Shown in pieces: positions 13,036 through 21,891 of a stretch of DNA of 33,610 bases. A model generated the notes under the pieces. The model was not told the origin of the DNA and did no database searches. It saw only the letters and a program-made list of their open reading frames with translations. Made by a program: the position numbers and the translations under genes. Position 1 is the stretch's first letter. Every line of letters starts with the position of its first letter. Source of the stretch: an uncultured Bacteroidales bacterium (GTDB lineage: Bacteria > Bacteroidota > Bacteroidia > Bacteroidales > Paludibacteraceae); contig ONWR01000019.1 of the NCBI GenBank assembly GCA_900321605.1, forward strand, positions 1-33,610, written 5' to 3'.

Positions 13036-15549
13036 TCACTTTCCTGCAGACACTCCCTCACCTCCGCCAAGACGCGAAGACTCGTCAAGCTCGCCCACAC
13101 GGCGGTGTTTATGTTGCTGCTGACGACCGAACAGCCATGTGATCGAAAACATGACACGCTGCTGACGAACGGTCTGTTGATACCAACTCGTGTAACCGGG
13201 TTGCTGACCCATATCGGTAGTCGTGAAACGCATCGAACGCGCCAGATCTTGCACATTGAGGTTAAAAATAAGACCCTTTTTCATGTACATCTTCCGAATA
13301 CCAAAGGACAGATAATACGTACTCTCCTGCCGCTCATAACCGGTTGTCATCGGCGAAGACCAGTTGCCGTCAAAGGTCATGGTCCACTCTTTGGGCAAGT
13401 AAGCCGAGAGCGTGCCGCCTATATAACCGTAGTGATTGCCAAGTTCGTAAACCGGCTTGCCGTCCGGCTTCTTCTCGTATGATTTATTGAGGAAATGATA
13501 CCAGCCTGCGTTGATAGTGAGTGCTAACCAAGCACCGGACAATTTACGATTTGGACATTTACCATTTACCATTTGGCTTTCATCGCATTTCTCGTATTTG
13601 GGCACTATAGGCAACTCGGTCAAAGAGATGTTTCCACCGTGCGTAGTACAAGTACCGAAATTAACCCAACGCATTCTACCCGTTCCGTCGGCAAGTATAT
13701 CCGTCTTGCGGTTGAACATATTCTGCGTGTGCGCAAAATTGAAGGTCAGATTGAGGTATTGCGTCCAGCTGAAATGCAGCTCCACATCGTTGTTGAACTC
13801 CGGCGAGAGATCCGTGTTGCCCTCCTGATAACTATACGCATCCACATATGTCCGGAAAGGATTCAGCATCCAGTAATTCGGTCGTTTGATGCGCCTTGTA
13901 TACGAAGCAGACACAGCAATCGGTTGCTGCAACTTACCCAGCGGTTTGGAGGTATAACCAACATAAGCTGTGGGGAACGGATCAAAATACGACTTGTTCG
14001 TGATCGAGTCCGCCGATGTCCAGTTGCCGTGCGAGAACGTGTACTCTCCGCGCAGACCAAGTTTGACCGACCAGTGTTCGCCAAACTGCTTGCCGACGGA
14101 GATATAAGCCGCAGCTACGTGCTCTTGGTAACGGAAATCCGAAACGGCTTGCGGGCTGAGAAGACCATTGACCGTAGAGTCCGTCGTCATATGGTTATCG
14201 GTCGAGGAAAGGGCATATTTGACACCCGTCTCGATCATGCCGGTTTGCCAAAACTTGGTCTGAAAATCCAACTTCGCCGAGTATATCTGCGCTGTCTGAC
14301 GAGAACGCAGATCCAAGTCCAACGAACGAATGCCATAATCGGATTTCTGTATATTCTTTGCACGCGACGAATAGCGGTTATAATCCACATTAACGGTCAG
14401 TTCCCTCTCCAACGCCTCATTAAACGTGTGCGTGAAGTTGAGGTTCGCCGTGTGCTGCGGAGCCTGCGTCGAAGTATTCGTGGAGGTACGACTAAACGTC
14501 GTGTCCGAACCTATAACGGTATAACCGATGTTACGATCATCGATGATGTCTTGCTTGATTCGAATATACGGAACTTGCAGAATAAAACCGAACGTATTGG
14601 CAGAATCAATATACCAATCGTTGCCCAGTTTCATCATATAGTACTGAAACTCAATATTATAGCCCGAATACGAATAGTTCTCCATTGCCTTAGCTCCACC
14701 GACAGCAGGGGACGTTCGGCGGGTCTCAAAATCCGCATCATTCTGCGCAAAGACCTGCGTCAGTTGACCGAAAGTATAGGTCTTTTCGCCCCGATAATTG
14801 AGGTTAAGCGAGAACATATCGTTGCTCAACCATCGTTTGACGTCGCCAAAATACATGCCGCCATAACCTGCCGAAAGCATTCCGTTCAGACCTTTCATCA
14901 TATTCTTTTTGGTCTTGATATTGATGATGCCGCCTTGACCCGAAGCATCGTATTTGGCAGAAGGATTAGAGATGATCTCGATCTTCTCAATCGTGTTACC
15001 GTCCGTTCCGTCAAGCATCGCTTTGAGTTGTTGTCCGCTCAGGTACGAAGGCTTGCCGTCAATCCAGATCTCCACACCTTTACCGTTCACGGTAATATTT
15101 CCATCTTTGTCGATCCGCACACCCGGCGAACGACGGAGAATATCGTTTCCGTTGGAGCCTGCCGAAAGCGGAGAAGCGGAGACGTTCACCACCAACTTAT
15201 CCATCTGTCGTTCTATAAGCGGTTTCTTGGCTTTCACCTCTACTTCCGCAAGGCGTTCAGTCTCTTCGCGCAGCACAAAATCCGGTCCGCCGAACGCCGT
15301 TTGGTAACCCACATACGAAGCCTGAATGATATACTTCTCCTCCCTTGTGGGGAGGCCGGGAGGGGTTATTATATACTTTCCTTGTTCATCGGTAATGTCG
15401 CCGGTAAGGAGAACGGAATCTTTGTCAAGAACAGAGATCGTGACAAAAGGCATCGGATGACCATTGACATCCTTGACAGAACCTTTGATGGTCTCTGCCT
15501 GAAGAGTTACAGTACTCAGCAAAAACAAACTCAAAAAGAACTTTTTCAT
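13036..15549 (-). CDS. Outer-membrane beta-barrel protein, TonB-dependent-receptor-like
   Basis: The protein has 837 residues from the ATG at 15549, with signal peptide MKKFFLSLFLLSTVTLQA. Residues about 19-95 form a CarboxypepD_reg-like domain (GSVKDVNGHPMPFVTISVLD). A plug domain follows with ILRRSPGVRIDKDGNITVNG and IEIISNPSAKYDASGQGG. The rest is a beta-barrel ending in FSITWLFG, then a charged tail (HRRVGELDESSR) typical of the outer-membrane beta-barrel family 3. No TonB box is evident, so active transport is uncertain and the ligand is unknown. Two tracts look inserted in frame: a GC-rich piece encoding TPPGLPTREE flanked by an 8-bp direct repeat, and a 7-base array (13542-13576) encoding about ESQMVNGKCPNRK in an extracellular loop. 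It follows the kinase gene after 87 bases. Confidence 0.9.
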   Translation of the reverse strand: MKKFFLSLFLLSTVTLQAETIKGSVKDVNGHPMPFVTISVLDKDSVLLTGDITDEQGKYIITPPGLPTREEKYIIQASYVGYQTAFGGPDFVLREETERLAEVEVKAKKPLIERQMDKLVVNVSASPLSAGSNGNDILRRSPGVRIDKDGNITVNGKGVEIWIDGKPSYLSGQQLKAMLDGTDGNTIEKIEIISNPSAKYDASGQGGIINIKTKKNMMKGLNGMLSAGYGGMYFGDVKRWLSNDMFSLNLNYRGEKTYTFGQLTQVFAQNDADFETRRTSPAVGGAKAMENYSYSGYNIEFQYYMMKLGNDWYIDSANTFGFILQVPYIRIKQDIIDDRNIGYTVIGSDTTFSRTSTNTSTQAPQHTANLNFTHTFNEALERELTVNVDYNRYSSRAKNIQKSDYGIRSLDLDLRSRQTAQIYSAKLDFQTKFWQTGMIETGVKYALSSTDNHMTTDSTVNGLLSPQAVSDFRYQEHVAAAYISVGKQFGEHWSVKLGLRGEYTFSHGNWTSADSITNKSYFDPFPTAYVGYTSKPLGKLQQPIAVSASYTRRIKRPNYWMLNPFRTYVDAYSYQEGNTDLSPEFNNDVELHFSWTQYLNLTFNFAHTQNMFNRKTDILADGTGRMRWVNFGTCTTHGGNISLTELPIVPKYEKCDESQMVNGKCPNRKLSGAWLALTINAGWYHFLNKSYEKKPDGKPVYELGNHYGYIGGTLSAYLPKEWTMTFDGNWSSPMTTGYERQESTYYLSFGIRKMYMKKGLIFNLNVQDLARSMRFTTTDMGQQPGYTSWYQQTVRQQRVMFSITWLFGRQQQHKHRRVGELDESSRLGGGEGVSAGK
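13542..13576. repeat. 7-base-period array inside the outer-membrane protein gene
   Basis: Five plus-strand units: ATTTACG, ATTTGGA, CATTTAC, CATTTAC, CATTTGG. The first shares its sequence with the tdh-kbl spacer repeats. It is read in frame on the minus strand and falls in a predicted loop between barrel strands. Confidence 0.85.
15329..15378. repeat. GC-rich 34-bp insert flanked by 8-bp direct repeats, in frame
   Basis: ATATACTT occurs at 15329-15336 and again at 15371-15378, exactly 42 bases apart. Between them lie 34 bases containing the hairpin CCTCCC (15339-15344) / GGGAGG (15350-15355) and a further GGGAGGGG. On the coding strand the duplication shows as KYII before and after TPPGLPTREE. 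The arrangement resembles a small insertion with a target-site duplication, but this is an inference. Confidence 0.7.
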
Positions 15550-15573
15550 AACATCTAATTTAAAAATTTTGTG

Positions 15574-15581
15574 CAAAGGTA
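15574..15581 (-). promoter_or_regulatory. Possible -7 box for the outer-membrane protein gene
   Basis: TACCTTTG lies 25 bases before the ATG on the minus strand. No TTTG is found at the right distance upstream, so the promoter may need an activator or may be only a chance match. Confidence 0.4.
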
Positions 15582-15636
15582 ATGTTTTTTTTGTCACAGT
15601 ATTACCAACATTACTGATAAAAACGCAAAAAGTCTG

Positions 15637-17586
15637 TCACTTTTTGCGCAAATAAATATAGAAAGTGGTTCCTTTCGGCGAGGTCTCGAATGCAATCCGT
15701 CCGCCGGAACCTTCCACTATATGCTTGGAAATAGCGAGCCCCAGACCGTTTCCGTTGGACTTCGTGGTGAAGTTCGGACGGAAGATCTTCTCCTGAATAT
15801 CCTGCGGAATACCGGGTCCGTTATCGGAGATGCGGATCTCCATCTCCTTCTCCGAATACAAGGCGTTGAGCACAACGATGATGTCGCCGTTTTGAGCAAG
15901 CCCTGCGCCGCTTACCGCCTGGATAGCGTTACGAATGATGTTCACAAAGACCTGCGAGATCTGCTCCTTGTCCGCCATTCCCATGACACCCGAATCCGGT
16001 CCGACATAACGAACAGGGATCTGTTCATCGTTCTCACGTTGTAGCGTAATGACATGCGACAGTTTCTCAGCCACATCCACTTCGCTCGTCACTACTTCCG
16101 GCTGTTTTGCAAAAGTCGAGAACGACTGTGCTATATGCGCGAGATTATCAATCTCGGAGATCAACATCTTCGTCGTCTTGTCAAAATAAGCGTCAAACTG
16201 ATCCGTTCCGTGTTTGAGTTGCAGTTTCTGCACGGATAGCTTCATCGGCGTCAAAGGATTATTGATCTCATGCGCAATCTGCCTTGCCATGGTTCTCCAA
16301 GCGCTCTCTCGTTCGGCTTTCGCTAACTGCTCTGCCGACTCCTCTACTTTCTCCACCAGCAGGTTATAACGCTCCACCAACTCGCCTAACTCATCGTGAT
16401 ACGGATACTCGATATGATTTGTCTTAGCGCCCATTTCGAAATGCCGCATCTTATCGATCATCAGATGAATAGGAGCAGTCATGGATCGTGCTGCCCAGAA
16501 CGAGAACAGCAACGCCAAAATCAGCACGATGATATAAGGCGGCAACAACCGAGCCAACAGCACATCCACCTCTTCCTTTCTCGTCTGTTCGCTCAAGAAA
16601 TACGGAACCGCTATATACCCTATCGTCACAAACGAACCGTTATGGAAAGGCACATACGACACCAAATACGGATGTCCGCCTATCTGTTCCAAACACAAGA
16701 CCGAGTGATCTTCCGCAAAAAGTGCCTCAGGCGCCATACGACGTGAGAGCCTTCCCTCGCGGAACAAAGCCGGCGTAGAAGAAGCTATCAACTCACCCGA
16801 AAGCGAATAGACGTGCATATCCTGATTCATATCCAAAGCCAAGTCATGCAGATCCACTTCCAAACCTTGCGCCTGAGACGGCAAAAGCGCCACATCCCAG
16901 TAATAAAGCGACCTCAGATAAGACTGAATATACTCCGACCTCATCTGCAAATCATGCCGCTGATGCTGCTCATACGTACGATGCACATACCGAACGGACA
17001 TCACAAATATATATATGAATACCGCGAGCACGCACGCGAGGATGACATACATCATCCGCGTCGAAAGCGGCATGTTGCGTATTCCTTTGTAACGAACCAA
17101 ACCCCACACGCCGACCAAGAAAACCAAGCCCAACAAGGCGATACAGAGATAGAAATAGAATCCCGCTGTATGGATCGTAAACGGCTTGCTCTCCTCTTCC
17201 TCCGGCTCGGTAGTATAACGAATCGGCAAGACCGTCAACACGTTATACCTGTTCGTCTTGGTCCAACGAGCTTTCGCTTCTGCATTCGCAAAATGCATAT
17301 CCCGCCATGTGTCATAGGCGTATATATACACTTCATCCGCCGCAAGCCTGTTCGAAGACCAATAGACCATCTGCCGCGCATCAAAGATATAGAAGAACAG
17401 ATCGTCGTCTTTCTCCGCGATAAACCGGATCGAATCGATAGGCACACCACGATCCAAGGCATCGCACAGCAACGCCGTCCTCTGTTCTGCATGTGCCTGC
17501 CGTTTTGCCAAACGTCCCTCATCCGAGAATCCCGCCTGACACGCCACCAACAGCATACATCCTATCCAAACTATCCACTTCCTCAT
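15637..17586 (-). CDS. NtrY-like membrane sensor histidine kinase with a lipoprotein-type N-terminus
   Basis: The protein has 649 residues. The N-terminus ends in LVAC at residues 13-16, a lipobox. A sensor region (about 20-135) is followed by two membrane segments (about 142-165 and 178-197). A second extracytoplasmic region (about 200-345) precedes a third membrane segment (about 348-367), then a HAMP domain. The dimerisation box ARQIAHEINNPLTPMKL has phospho-acceptor His439. The ATPase domain has NIIRNAIQA, DNGPGIP, FRPNFTTK and GNGLGLAIS. H-box and HAMP resemble NtrY/NtrB-class kinases. No response regulator gene is adjacent, so its partner is unknown. It has its own promoter (17609-17640), and the outer-membrane protein gene downstream could be co-transcribed. 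Confidence 0.93.
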   Translation of the reverse strand: MRKWIVWIGCMLLVACQAGFSDEGRLAKRQAHAEQRTALLCDALDRGVPIDSIRFIAEKDDDLFFYIFDARQMVYWSSNRLAADEVYIYAYDTWRDMHFANAEAKARWTKTNRYNVLTVLPIRYTTEPEEEESKPFTIHTAGFYFYLCIALLGLVFLVGVWGLVRYKGIRNMPLSTRMMYVILACVLAVFIYIFVMSVRYVHRTYEQHQRHDLQMRSEYIQSYLRSLYYWDVALLPSQAQGLEVDLHDLALDMNQDMHVYSLSGELIASSTPALFREGRLSRRMAPEALFAEDHSVLCLEQIGGHPYLVSYVPFHNGSFVTIGYIAVPYFLSEQTRKEEVDVLLARLLPPYIIVLILALLFSFWAARSMTAPIHLMIDKMRHFEMGAKTNHIEYPYHDELGELVERYNLLVEKVEESAEQLAKAERESAWRTMARQIAHEINNPLTPMKLSVQKLQLKHGTDQFDAYFDKTTKMLISEIDNLAHIAQSFSTFAKQPEVVTSEVDVAEKLSHVITLQRENDEQIPVRYVGPDSGVMGMADKEQISQVFVNIIRNAIQAVSGAGLAQNGDIIVVLNALYSEKEMEIRISDNGPGIPQDIQEKIFRPNFTTKSNGNGLGLAISKHIVEGSGGRIAFETSPKGTTFYIYLRKK

Positions 17587-17608
17587 GGTCTTATTTCAAA
17601 TTCGGCTA

Positions 17609-17640
17609 CAAAGTTACAACTTTTTTTGCATATATGCAAA
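17609..17640 (-). promoter_or_regulatory. Promoter of the sensor kinase gene
   Basis: Minus strand: TTTGCA at 17640-17635, 18-base spacer, TAACTTTG at 17616-17609. The -33 box is half of the perfect 16-bp palindrome TTTGCATATATGCAAA at 17625-17640, which also forms the -33 region of the divergent lepA promoter. Confidence 0.75.
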
Positions 17641-17672
17641 CATCCGCCTCACTTTTTTTTATAAAAAACCAC

Positions 17673-17716
17673 TTTGAAACACATTTGAAACACACTGGAA
17701 ACACATTTGAAACACA
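17673..17716. repeat. Four tandem 11-bp repeats
   Basis: The unit TTTGAAACACA occurs four times head to tail, with the third copy CTGGAAACACA. It lies between the divergent promoters of the kinase and lepA. Confidence 0.9.
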
Positions 17717-18005
17717 TTCACTCGGAGCCTGCACGAGCTTTGGTACATACTTTCACGATCCAAACACGATATCGCGCCAAATGATACCCCAAACATTCCC
17801 AAAGGATACCCCAAGGATGCAAGCCGTTTTTTGTCAAAAATACGCTTTATACTATATATACGTAGTATATATACTTTTTGACGCTTTCTTTCCGTTTTTA
17901 AGCAAAAACAACACACCTATACGAGATATTCATTATTAATTATTAATTTTTAATTGAATTATTGAGATATTCATTATTAATTTTTAATTTTTAATTCCAA
18001 TTTTA
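17717..18005. other. Remainder of the kinase-lepA divergent spacer: palindrome and AT repeats, no gene
   Basis: Two copies of GATACCCCAA lie near 17783 and 17809. An inverted repeat with outer arms GTCAAAAA (17833-17840) and TTTTTGAC (17875-17882) encloses the inner arms TATACTA / TAGTATA. GAGATATTCATTATTAAT occurs at 17923 and again at 17964, each followed by ATTTTTAATT-type runs. I see no convincing coding sequence on either strand. Confidence 0.7.
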
Positions 18006-18037
18006 TTTGCATATATGCAAAATTTTTTGTACCTTTG
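18006..18037 (+). promoter_or_regulatory. Promoter of lepA
   Basis: TTTGCA at 18006-18011, an 18-base spacer, TACCTTTG at 18030-18037. The palindrome TTTGCATATATGCAAA covers 18006-18021. About 31 bases separate the -7 box from the ATG at 18069. Confidence 0.8.
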
Positions 18038-18068
18038 CAGCCGATTTAATTTGGATAAATAGGACTCA

Positions 18069-19844
18069 ATGGATAAGATACGAAATTTTTGTATTATTGC
18101 ACACATCGATCATGGCAAAAGTACCCTTGCGGATCGTATGTTAGAGATCACGCAGACGGTCGATGTGCGGCAGATGGAGAATCAGGTGTTGGACGACATG
18201 GATCTGGAGAAAGAGCGCGGTATTACTATCAAATCGCACGCTATCCAGATGCAGCACAAAGGGTACACCCTTAACCTGATTGACACTCCGGGGCACGTGG
18301 ACTTCAGCTATGAGGTCTCGCGTTCGATTGCGGCGTGCGAAGGAGCCGTGCTCGTCGTGGACGCTACGCAAGGCGTACAAGCACAGACGATCTCGAACCT
18401 CTACATGGCGATCGAGCATGATCTGGAGATCATTCCTGTGCTCAACAAATGCGACATGGACAATGCGATGCCCGAACGTGTGGAGGACGAGATTGTCGAT
18501 CTCTTGGGCTGCAAACGCGAGGAGATCTTACGTTGCTCCGCCAAGACAGGAGAAGGCGTTCCCGAGATCTTAGACGCCATCATAGAGCGTATTCCGGCTC
18601 CGAAAGGTGACCCGAATGCGCCGCTCCAGTGTCTTGTCTTTGACTCCGTGTTCAACTCCTTCCGAGGCATCATCGCTTACTTCAAAGTAGTGAACGGCAC
18701 ATTGCGAAGCGGAGACCAAGTGCGCTTCGTCAATACCGGCAAAGAGTACGATGCCGACGAGATAGGTATTCTCAAACTCGACATGAGTCCCCGCAAGGAG
18801 ATCTCCGCCGGCAATGTGGGCTACATCATCTCCGGTATCAAGACTTCGACGGAAGTGAAAGTCGGCGATACCATCACACATGTAGCGCGTCCTTGCGACA
18901 AAGCGATTGACGGTTTCGAGGAAGCCAAACCGATGGTCTTCGCGGGCGTGTATCCTATTGAGAGTGAAGACTACGAGGATCTGCGTGCTTCTTTGGAGAA
19001 ACTGCAACTGAACGATGCGTCTCTGACCTTTCAACCCGAGTCTTCGATGGCGTTGGGCTTCGGTTTCCGTTGCGGATTCTTAGGTCTATTGCACATGGAG
19101 ATCATCCAAGAGCGTCTCGATCGTGAGTTCGATATGGACGTGATCACCACCGTTCCGAACGTTTCGTACAACGTCTATACCAAAGACGGCGGTATGGTGG
19201 AGGTACACAACCCTGCCGGCATGCCGGATCTGACGGAGATAGACCGTATTGAGGAACCATATATCCGTGCATCCGTAATCACCACAGCCGATTATATCGG
19301 TCCGATCATGACGCTCTGTCTCGGCAAACGAGGCGAACTCGTCAAGCAGGAATACATCTCCGGCAACCGAATGGAGTTACTCTTCGACATGCCGCTCGGT
19401 GAGATCGTGATCGATTTCTACGACAAGCTCAAATCCATCTCCAAAGGTTACGCCTCCTTTGACTGGCATATGAACGGCTTCCGGCCGTCTAACCTCGTGA
19501 AGTTGGATATACTGCTGAACGGCGAGCAGGTCGATGCACTCTCTACCCTCACCCATCGGGACAATGCCGTGGATTTCGGTCGCCGGATGTGTGAGAAACT
19601 CAAAGAGCTCTTACCTCGTCAGCAGTTCGACATCGCTATTCAAGCCGCTATCGGCGCTAAGATCATTGCCCGTGAGACGGTGAAGCAGGTCCGCAAAGAT
19701 GTGCTTGCTAAGTGTTACGGTGGTGACGTGAGCCGTAAGCGCAAACTGTTGGAGAAACAGAAACGCGGAAAGAAACGTATGAAACAGATCGGCAACGTCG
19801 AAGTGCCGCAGAAAGCCTTCCTTGCCGTTTTGAAACTGGACTAA
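18069..19844 (+). CDS. lepA: Elongation factor 4 (LepA), ribosome-associated GTPase
   Basis: The protein has 591 residues; the family usually has about 600. The GTPase domain shows G1 AHIDHGKST, switch [15 protein letters not shown]3 [12 protein letters not shown] and G4 NKCDMD. Later domains contain [19 protein letters not shown], and the C-terminal family-specific domain has [38 protein letters not shown] in its expected place. LepA binds ribosomes and affects translation and 30S biogenesis. It is the first plus-strand gene and has a consensus promoter. The next plus-strand gene starts 46 bases after its stop, across an AT-repeat, so the two may be co-transcribed. Confidence 0.99.
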   Translation: MDKIRNFCIIAHIDHGKSTLADRMLEITQTVDVRQMENQVLDDMDLEKERGITIKSHAIQMQHKGYTLNLIDTPGHVDFSYEVSRSIAACEGAVLVVDATQGVQAQTISNLYMAIEHDLEIIPVLNKCDMDNAMPERVEDEIVDLLGCKREEILRCSAKTGEGVPEILDAIIERIPAPKGDPNAPLQCLVFDSVFNSFRGIIAYFKVVNGTLRSGDQVRFVNTGKEYDADEIGILKLDMSPRKEISAGNVGYIISGIKTSTEVKVGDTITHVARPCDKAIDGFEEAKPMVFAGVYPIESEDYEDLRASLEKLQLNDASLTFQPESSMALGFGFRCGFLGLLHMEIIQERLDREFDMDVITTVPNVSYNVYTKDGGMVEVHNPAGMPDLTEIDRIEEPYIRASVITTADYIGPIMTLCLGKRGELVKQEYISGNRMELLFDMPLGEIVIDFYDKLKSISKGYASFDWHMNGFRPSNLVKLDILLNGEQVDALSTLTHRDNAVDFGRRMCEKLKELLPRQQFDIAIQAAIGAKIIARETVKQVRKDVLAKCYGGDVSRKRKLLEKQKRGKKRMKQIGNVEVPQKAFLAVLKLD

Positions 19845-19851
19845 TAAAAAA

Positions 19852-19887
19852 TAATTATTAATTTATAATTTTTAATTTTTAATTTAC
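19852..19887. repeat. AT-rich ATTTTTAATT repeat between lepA and the antiporter gene
   Basis: The spacer repeats TTATTAATT and TTTTTAA units, the same vocabulary as at 17930-17997 before lepA. It ends 3 bases before the next ATG. Confidence 0.7.
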
Positions 19888-19890
19888 ACT

Positions 19891-21201
19891 ATGCTTGAGC
19901 ATTTGATTCCTGCGTGGATGTTAATCCCGTTCGTGGTGATGCTGCTTTGCATCGCCGTACTTCCGCTCATTCCGCATGTTGGCGAATGGTGGGAGCACAA
20001 TCTGCACAAGTTGTATGTATCTCTGATTCTCGGCGTGCCGGTAGCCGTGTGGCTTTGCTGTAACGGCATGACGCACGACATCGAGCATCAGATGATCTAC
20101 GACTACGTGCCGTTCATTTTGTTGCTGATGGCGCTCTTTGTCACCACCGGTGGTATTTGTATTCGCGGTGACCTGAAAGCAACCCCGATGACGAACACGG
20201 TGATCATGGCTATCGGATGGTTTTTGGCTTCGTTCATGGGAACAACCGGAGCAGCTATGTTGCTTATCCGTTTGCTGCTGAGTACCATCAAACAGCGTCA
20301 GTACAAAGCGCACACCGTGCTGTTCTTCATCGCCATCGTTGCTAACTGCGGTGGTTTGCTTTCGCCGCTTGGTGATCCTCCTTTGTTCCTGCTCTTCCAG
20401 AAAGGTACTCCGTTCACATGGTGGTTGCAGAACATGGTATTCGAATGGTTGATCACAGGCGCTCTGCTGCTCATCATCTACTACGTAGTGGACCTTTACT
20501 ACTACAAGAAAGAGCCGCTTAAGAACATCCGCGCCGATGTGCGTGAGGCACGCCAGTTGCGTATTACGGGTCTGATCAACGTCTTCTGGTTAATCTGCGT
20601 AGTGCTCTGCACGATGTTCATCAACTCGACTTATATCCCTGCAATGGGCGAGCACGATGCGCCTTGGTATCTCAAGTTGCTGCGTGAGTGGTGTTATATA
20701 CTCATCATCGCTGCCAGCTGGTTCACCACCAAGAAAGCTGTTCGTGTCAACAACAACTACAGTTGGACTCCTATCTTGGAGGTAGCTTGTGTCTTCTTGG
20801 GCATCTTCGCTACGATGACTCCGGCTCTGATGTTCTTGCAGCAACACCCGCTTCCTGTTCAACACGCATGGGAATTCGTTTACTGCACAGGTGCTCTCTC
20901 GGCATTCCTCGACAACGCTCCGACAGCCATGGTATTCCATGCTACTGCTACGACGCTTCCTATTCCTGAAGGCGTAGAGGCTGTAGCCGGTATTGCTCCG
21001 GAGTACATGAAAGCTATCTCGATGGGTGCAGTCTTCTTTGGATCTCTGACTTATATTGGCAACGGACCTAACTTCATGGTGAAATCCATCGCTGAGCAAG
21101 AGGGAATCGACATGCCGTCCTTCTTCGGATACATGATCAAGTTCTCGCTCATCGTCCTCCTGCCGGTATATATCATCACCCAAGTACTGCTTATTCATTG
21201 A
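19891..21201 (+). CDS. Sodium:proton antiporter-like / CitMHS-type ion transporter
   Basis: The protein has 436 residues with about eleven to twelve hydrophobic segments. Recognisable stretches are LPLIPHVGEWWEHNLHKLY near the N-terminus, GCC-poor helices with NCGGLLSPLGDPPLFLLFQ (typical of the ion-transporter superfamily re-entrant loops) and a second related loop FLDNAPTAMVFH. The pair of loops places it in the divergent arsenite/citrate/NhaD-like ion transporter group. Bacteroidota members are usually labelled sodium:proton antiporters, but the ion is not shown by the sequence. It is followed after 36 bases by a DedA gene; the two may act together in ion or membrane homeostasis, which is an inference. 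Confidence 0.85.
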   Translation: MLEHLIPAWMLIPFVVMLLCIAVLPLIPHVGEWWEHNLHKLYVSLILGVPVAVWLCCNGMTHDIEHQMIYDYVPFILLLMALFVTTGGICIRGDLKATPMTNTVIMAIGWFLASFMGTTGAAMLLIRLLLSTIKQRQYKAHTVLFFIAIVANCGGLLSPLGDPPLFLLFQKGTPFTWWLQNMVFEWLITGALLLIIYYVVDLYYYKKEPLKNIRADVREARQLRITGLINVFWLICVVLCTMFINSTYIPAMGEHDAPWYLKLLREWCYILIIAASWFTTKKAVRVNNNYSWTPILEVACVFLGIFATMTPALMFLQQHPLPVQHAWEFVYCTGALSAFLDNAPTAMVFHATATTLPIPEGVEAVAGIAPEYMKAISMGAVFFGSLTYIGNGPNFMVKSIAEQEGIDMPSFFGYMIKFSLIVLLPVYIITQVLLIH

Positions 21202-21237
21202 TGACTAACCGTCAAACAATAAACCGTAAATAAAACA

Positions 21238-21891
21238 ATGAGTTTTATTGATTCCATCATCTCGTGGTATTCGGCGCATATGAACTATGCGTCGATTACC
21301 GCGCTGATGGCGGTGGAGAGTTCGTTTATCCCCTTCCCGAGCGAAGTGGTGATTCCTCCTGCCGCCTTTGTTGCCGGACAACCGGATAGTGTCTTATGTG
21401 CCACGGGTAACTATCCCGTTGATGTGCTGATCATCGTGCTTTTCGGTACGTTGGGAGCGATGATAGGCGCCATCATCAACTATGCCCTCTCTGTCTGGCT
21501 TGGCAGACTCATCATCTATAAGTTCGCCGACAGCAAACTCGGACACATGTGCCTTCTCTCCAGCGAGAAGATACAACGCGCAGAAGAGTACTTCCGTGAG
21601 AAAGGCAATGTCTCCACGTTCATCGGTCGTTTCATTCCGGGTATCCGCCAACTCATCTCCATTCCTGCGGGACTGAGCCGAATGAACTTCGGCGCATTCC
21701 TCTGGTGGACGTTCTTGGGCGCGTTTATTTGGAATTGCATCCTGGCTGCTTTAGGCTACGTGGCTGCGGGACAGATGAGTCTCATAAAAGAATATAGCCA
21801 CGAACTGAGCGTGGCTATACTGGTTCTGCTTGGAGCAGTTGTTCTCTTTTATACAGCTAAATATCTTATTTCTTTAGCCAAGCGCAAATAG
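21238..21891 (+). CDS. DedA family membrane protein
   Basis: The protein has 217 residues. ESSFIPFPSEVVIPPAA near residue 27 is the first re-entrant motif of DedA/VTT proteins. FIGRFIPGIRQLISIPAG is the conserved arginine motif, followed by GAFIWNCILAALGYVAG. Four to five hydrophobic segments are visible. DedA proteins affect envelope integrity and proton-motive force, and some recycle lipid carriers such as undecaprenyl phosphate. Which role applies here cannot be told. The last 26 bases overlap the 3' end of the convergent minus-strand gene ending at 21866. Confidence 0.92.
   Translation: MSFIDSIISWYSAHMNYASITALMAVESSFIPFPSEVVIPPAAFVAGQPDSVLCATGNYPVDVLIIVLFGTLGAMIGAIINYALSVWLGRLIIYKFADSKLGHMCLLSSEKIQRAEEYFREKGNVSTFIGRFIPGIRQLISIPAGLSRMNFGAFLWWTFLGAFIWNCILAALGYVAAGQMSLIKEYSHELSVAILVLLGAVVLFYTAKYLISLAKRK

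Noticed and set aside
13573-15558. Plus-strand open frame of 661 codons opposite the outer-membrane protein gene
   Set aside because: It is an antisense shadow with no family features; the minus-strand product has a signal peptide, plug and barrel.
17659-17916. Minus-strand open frame of 85 codons in the kinase-lepA spacer
   Set aside because: It consists largely of tandem repeats and AT palindromes and matches nothing; it overlaps clear regulatory DNA.
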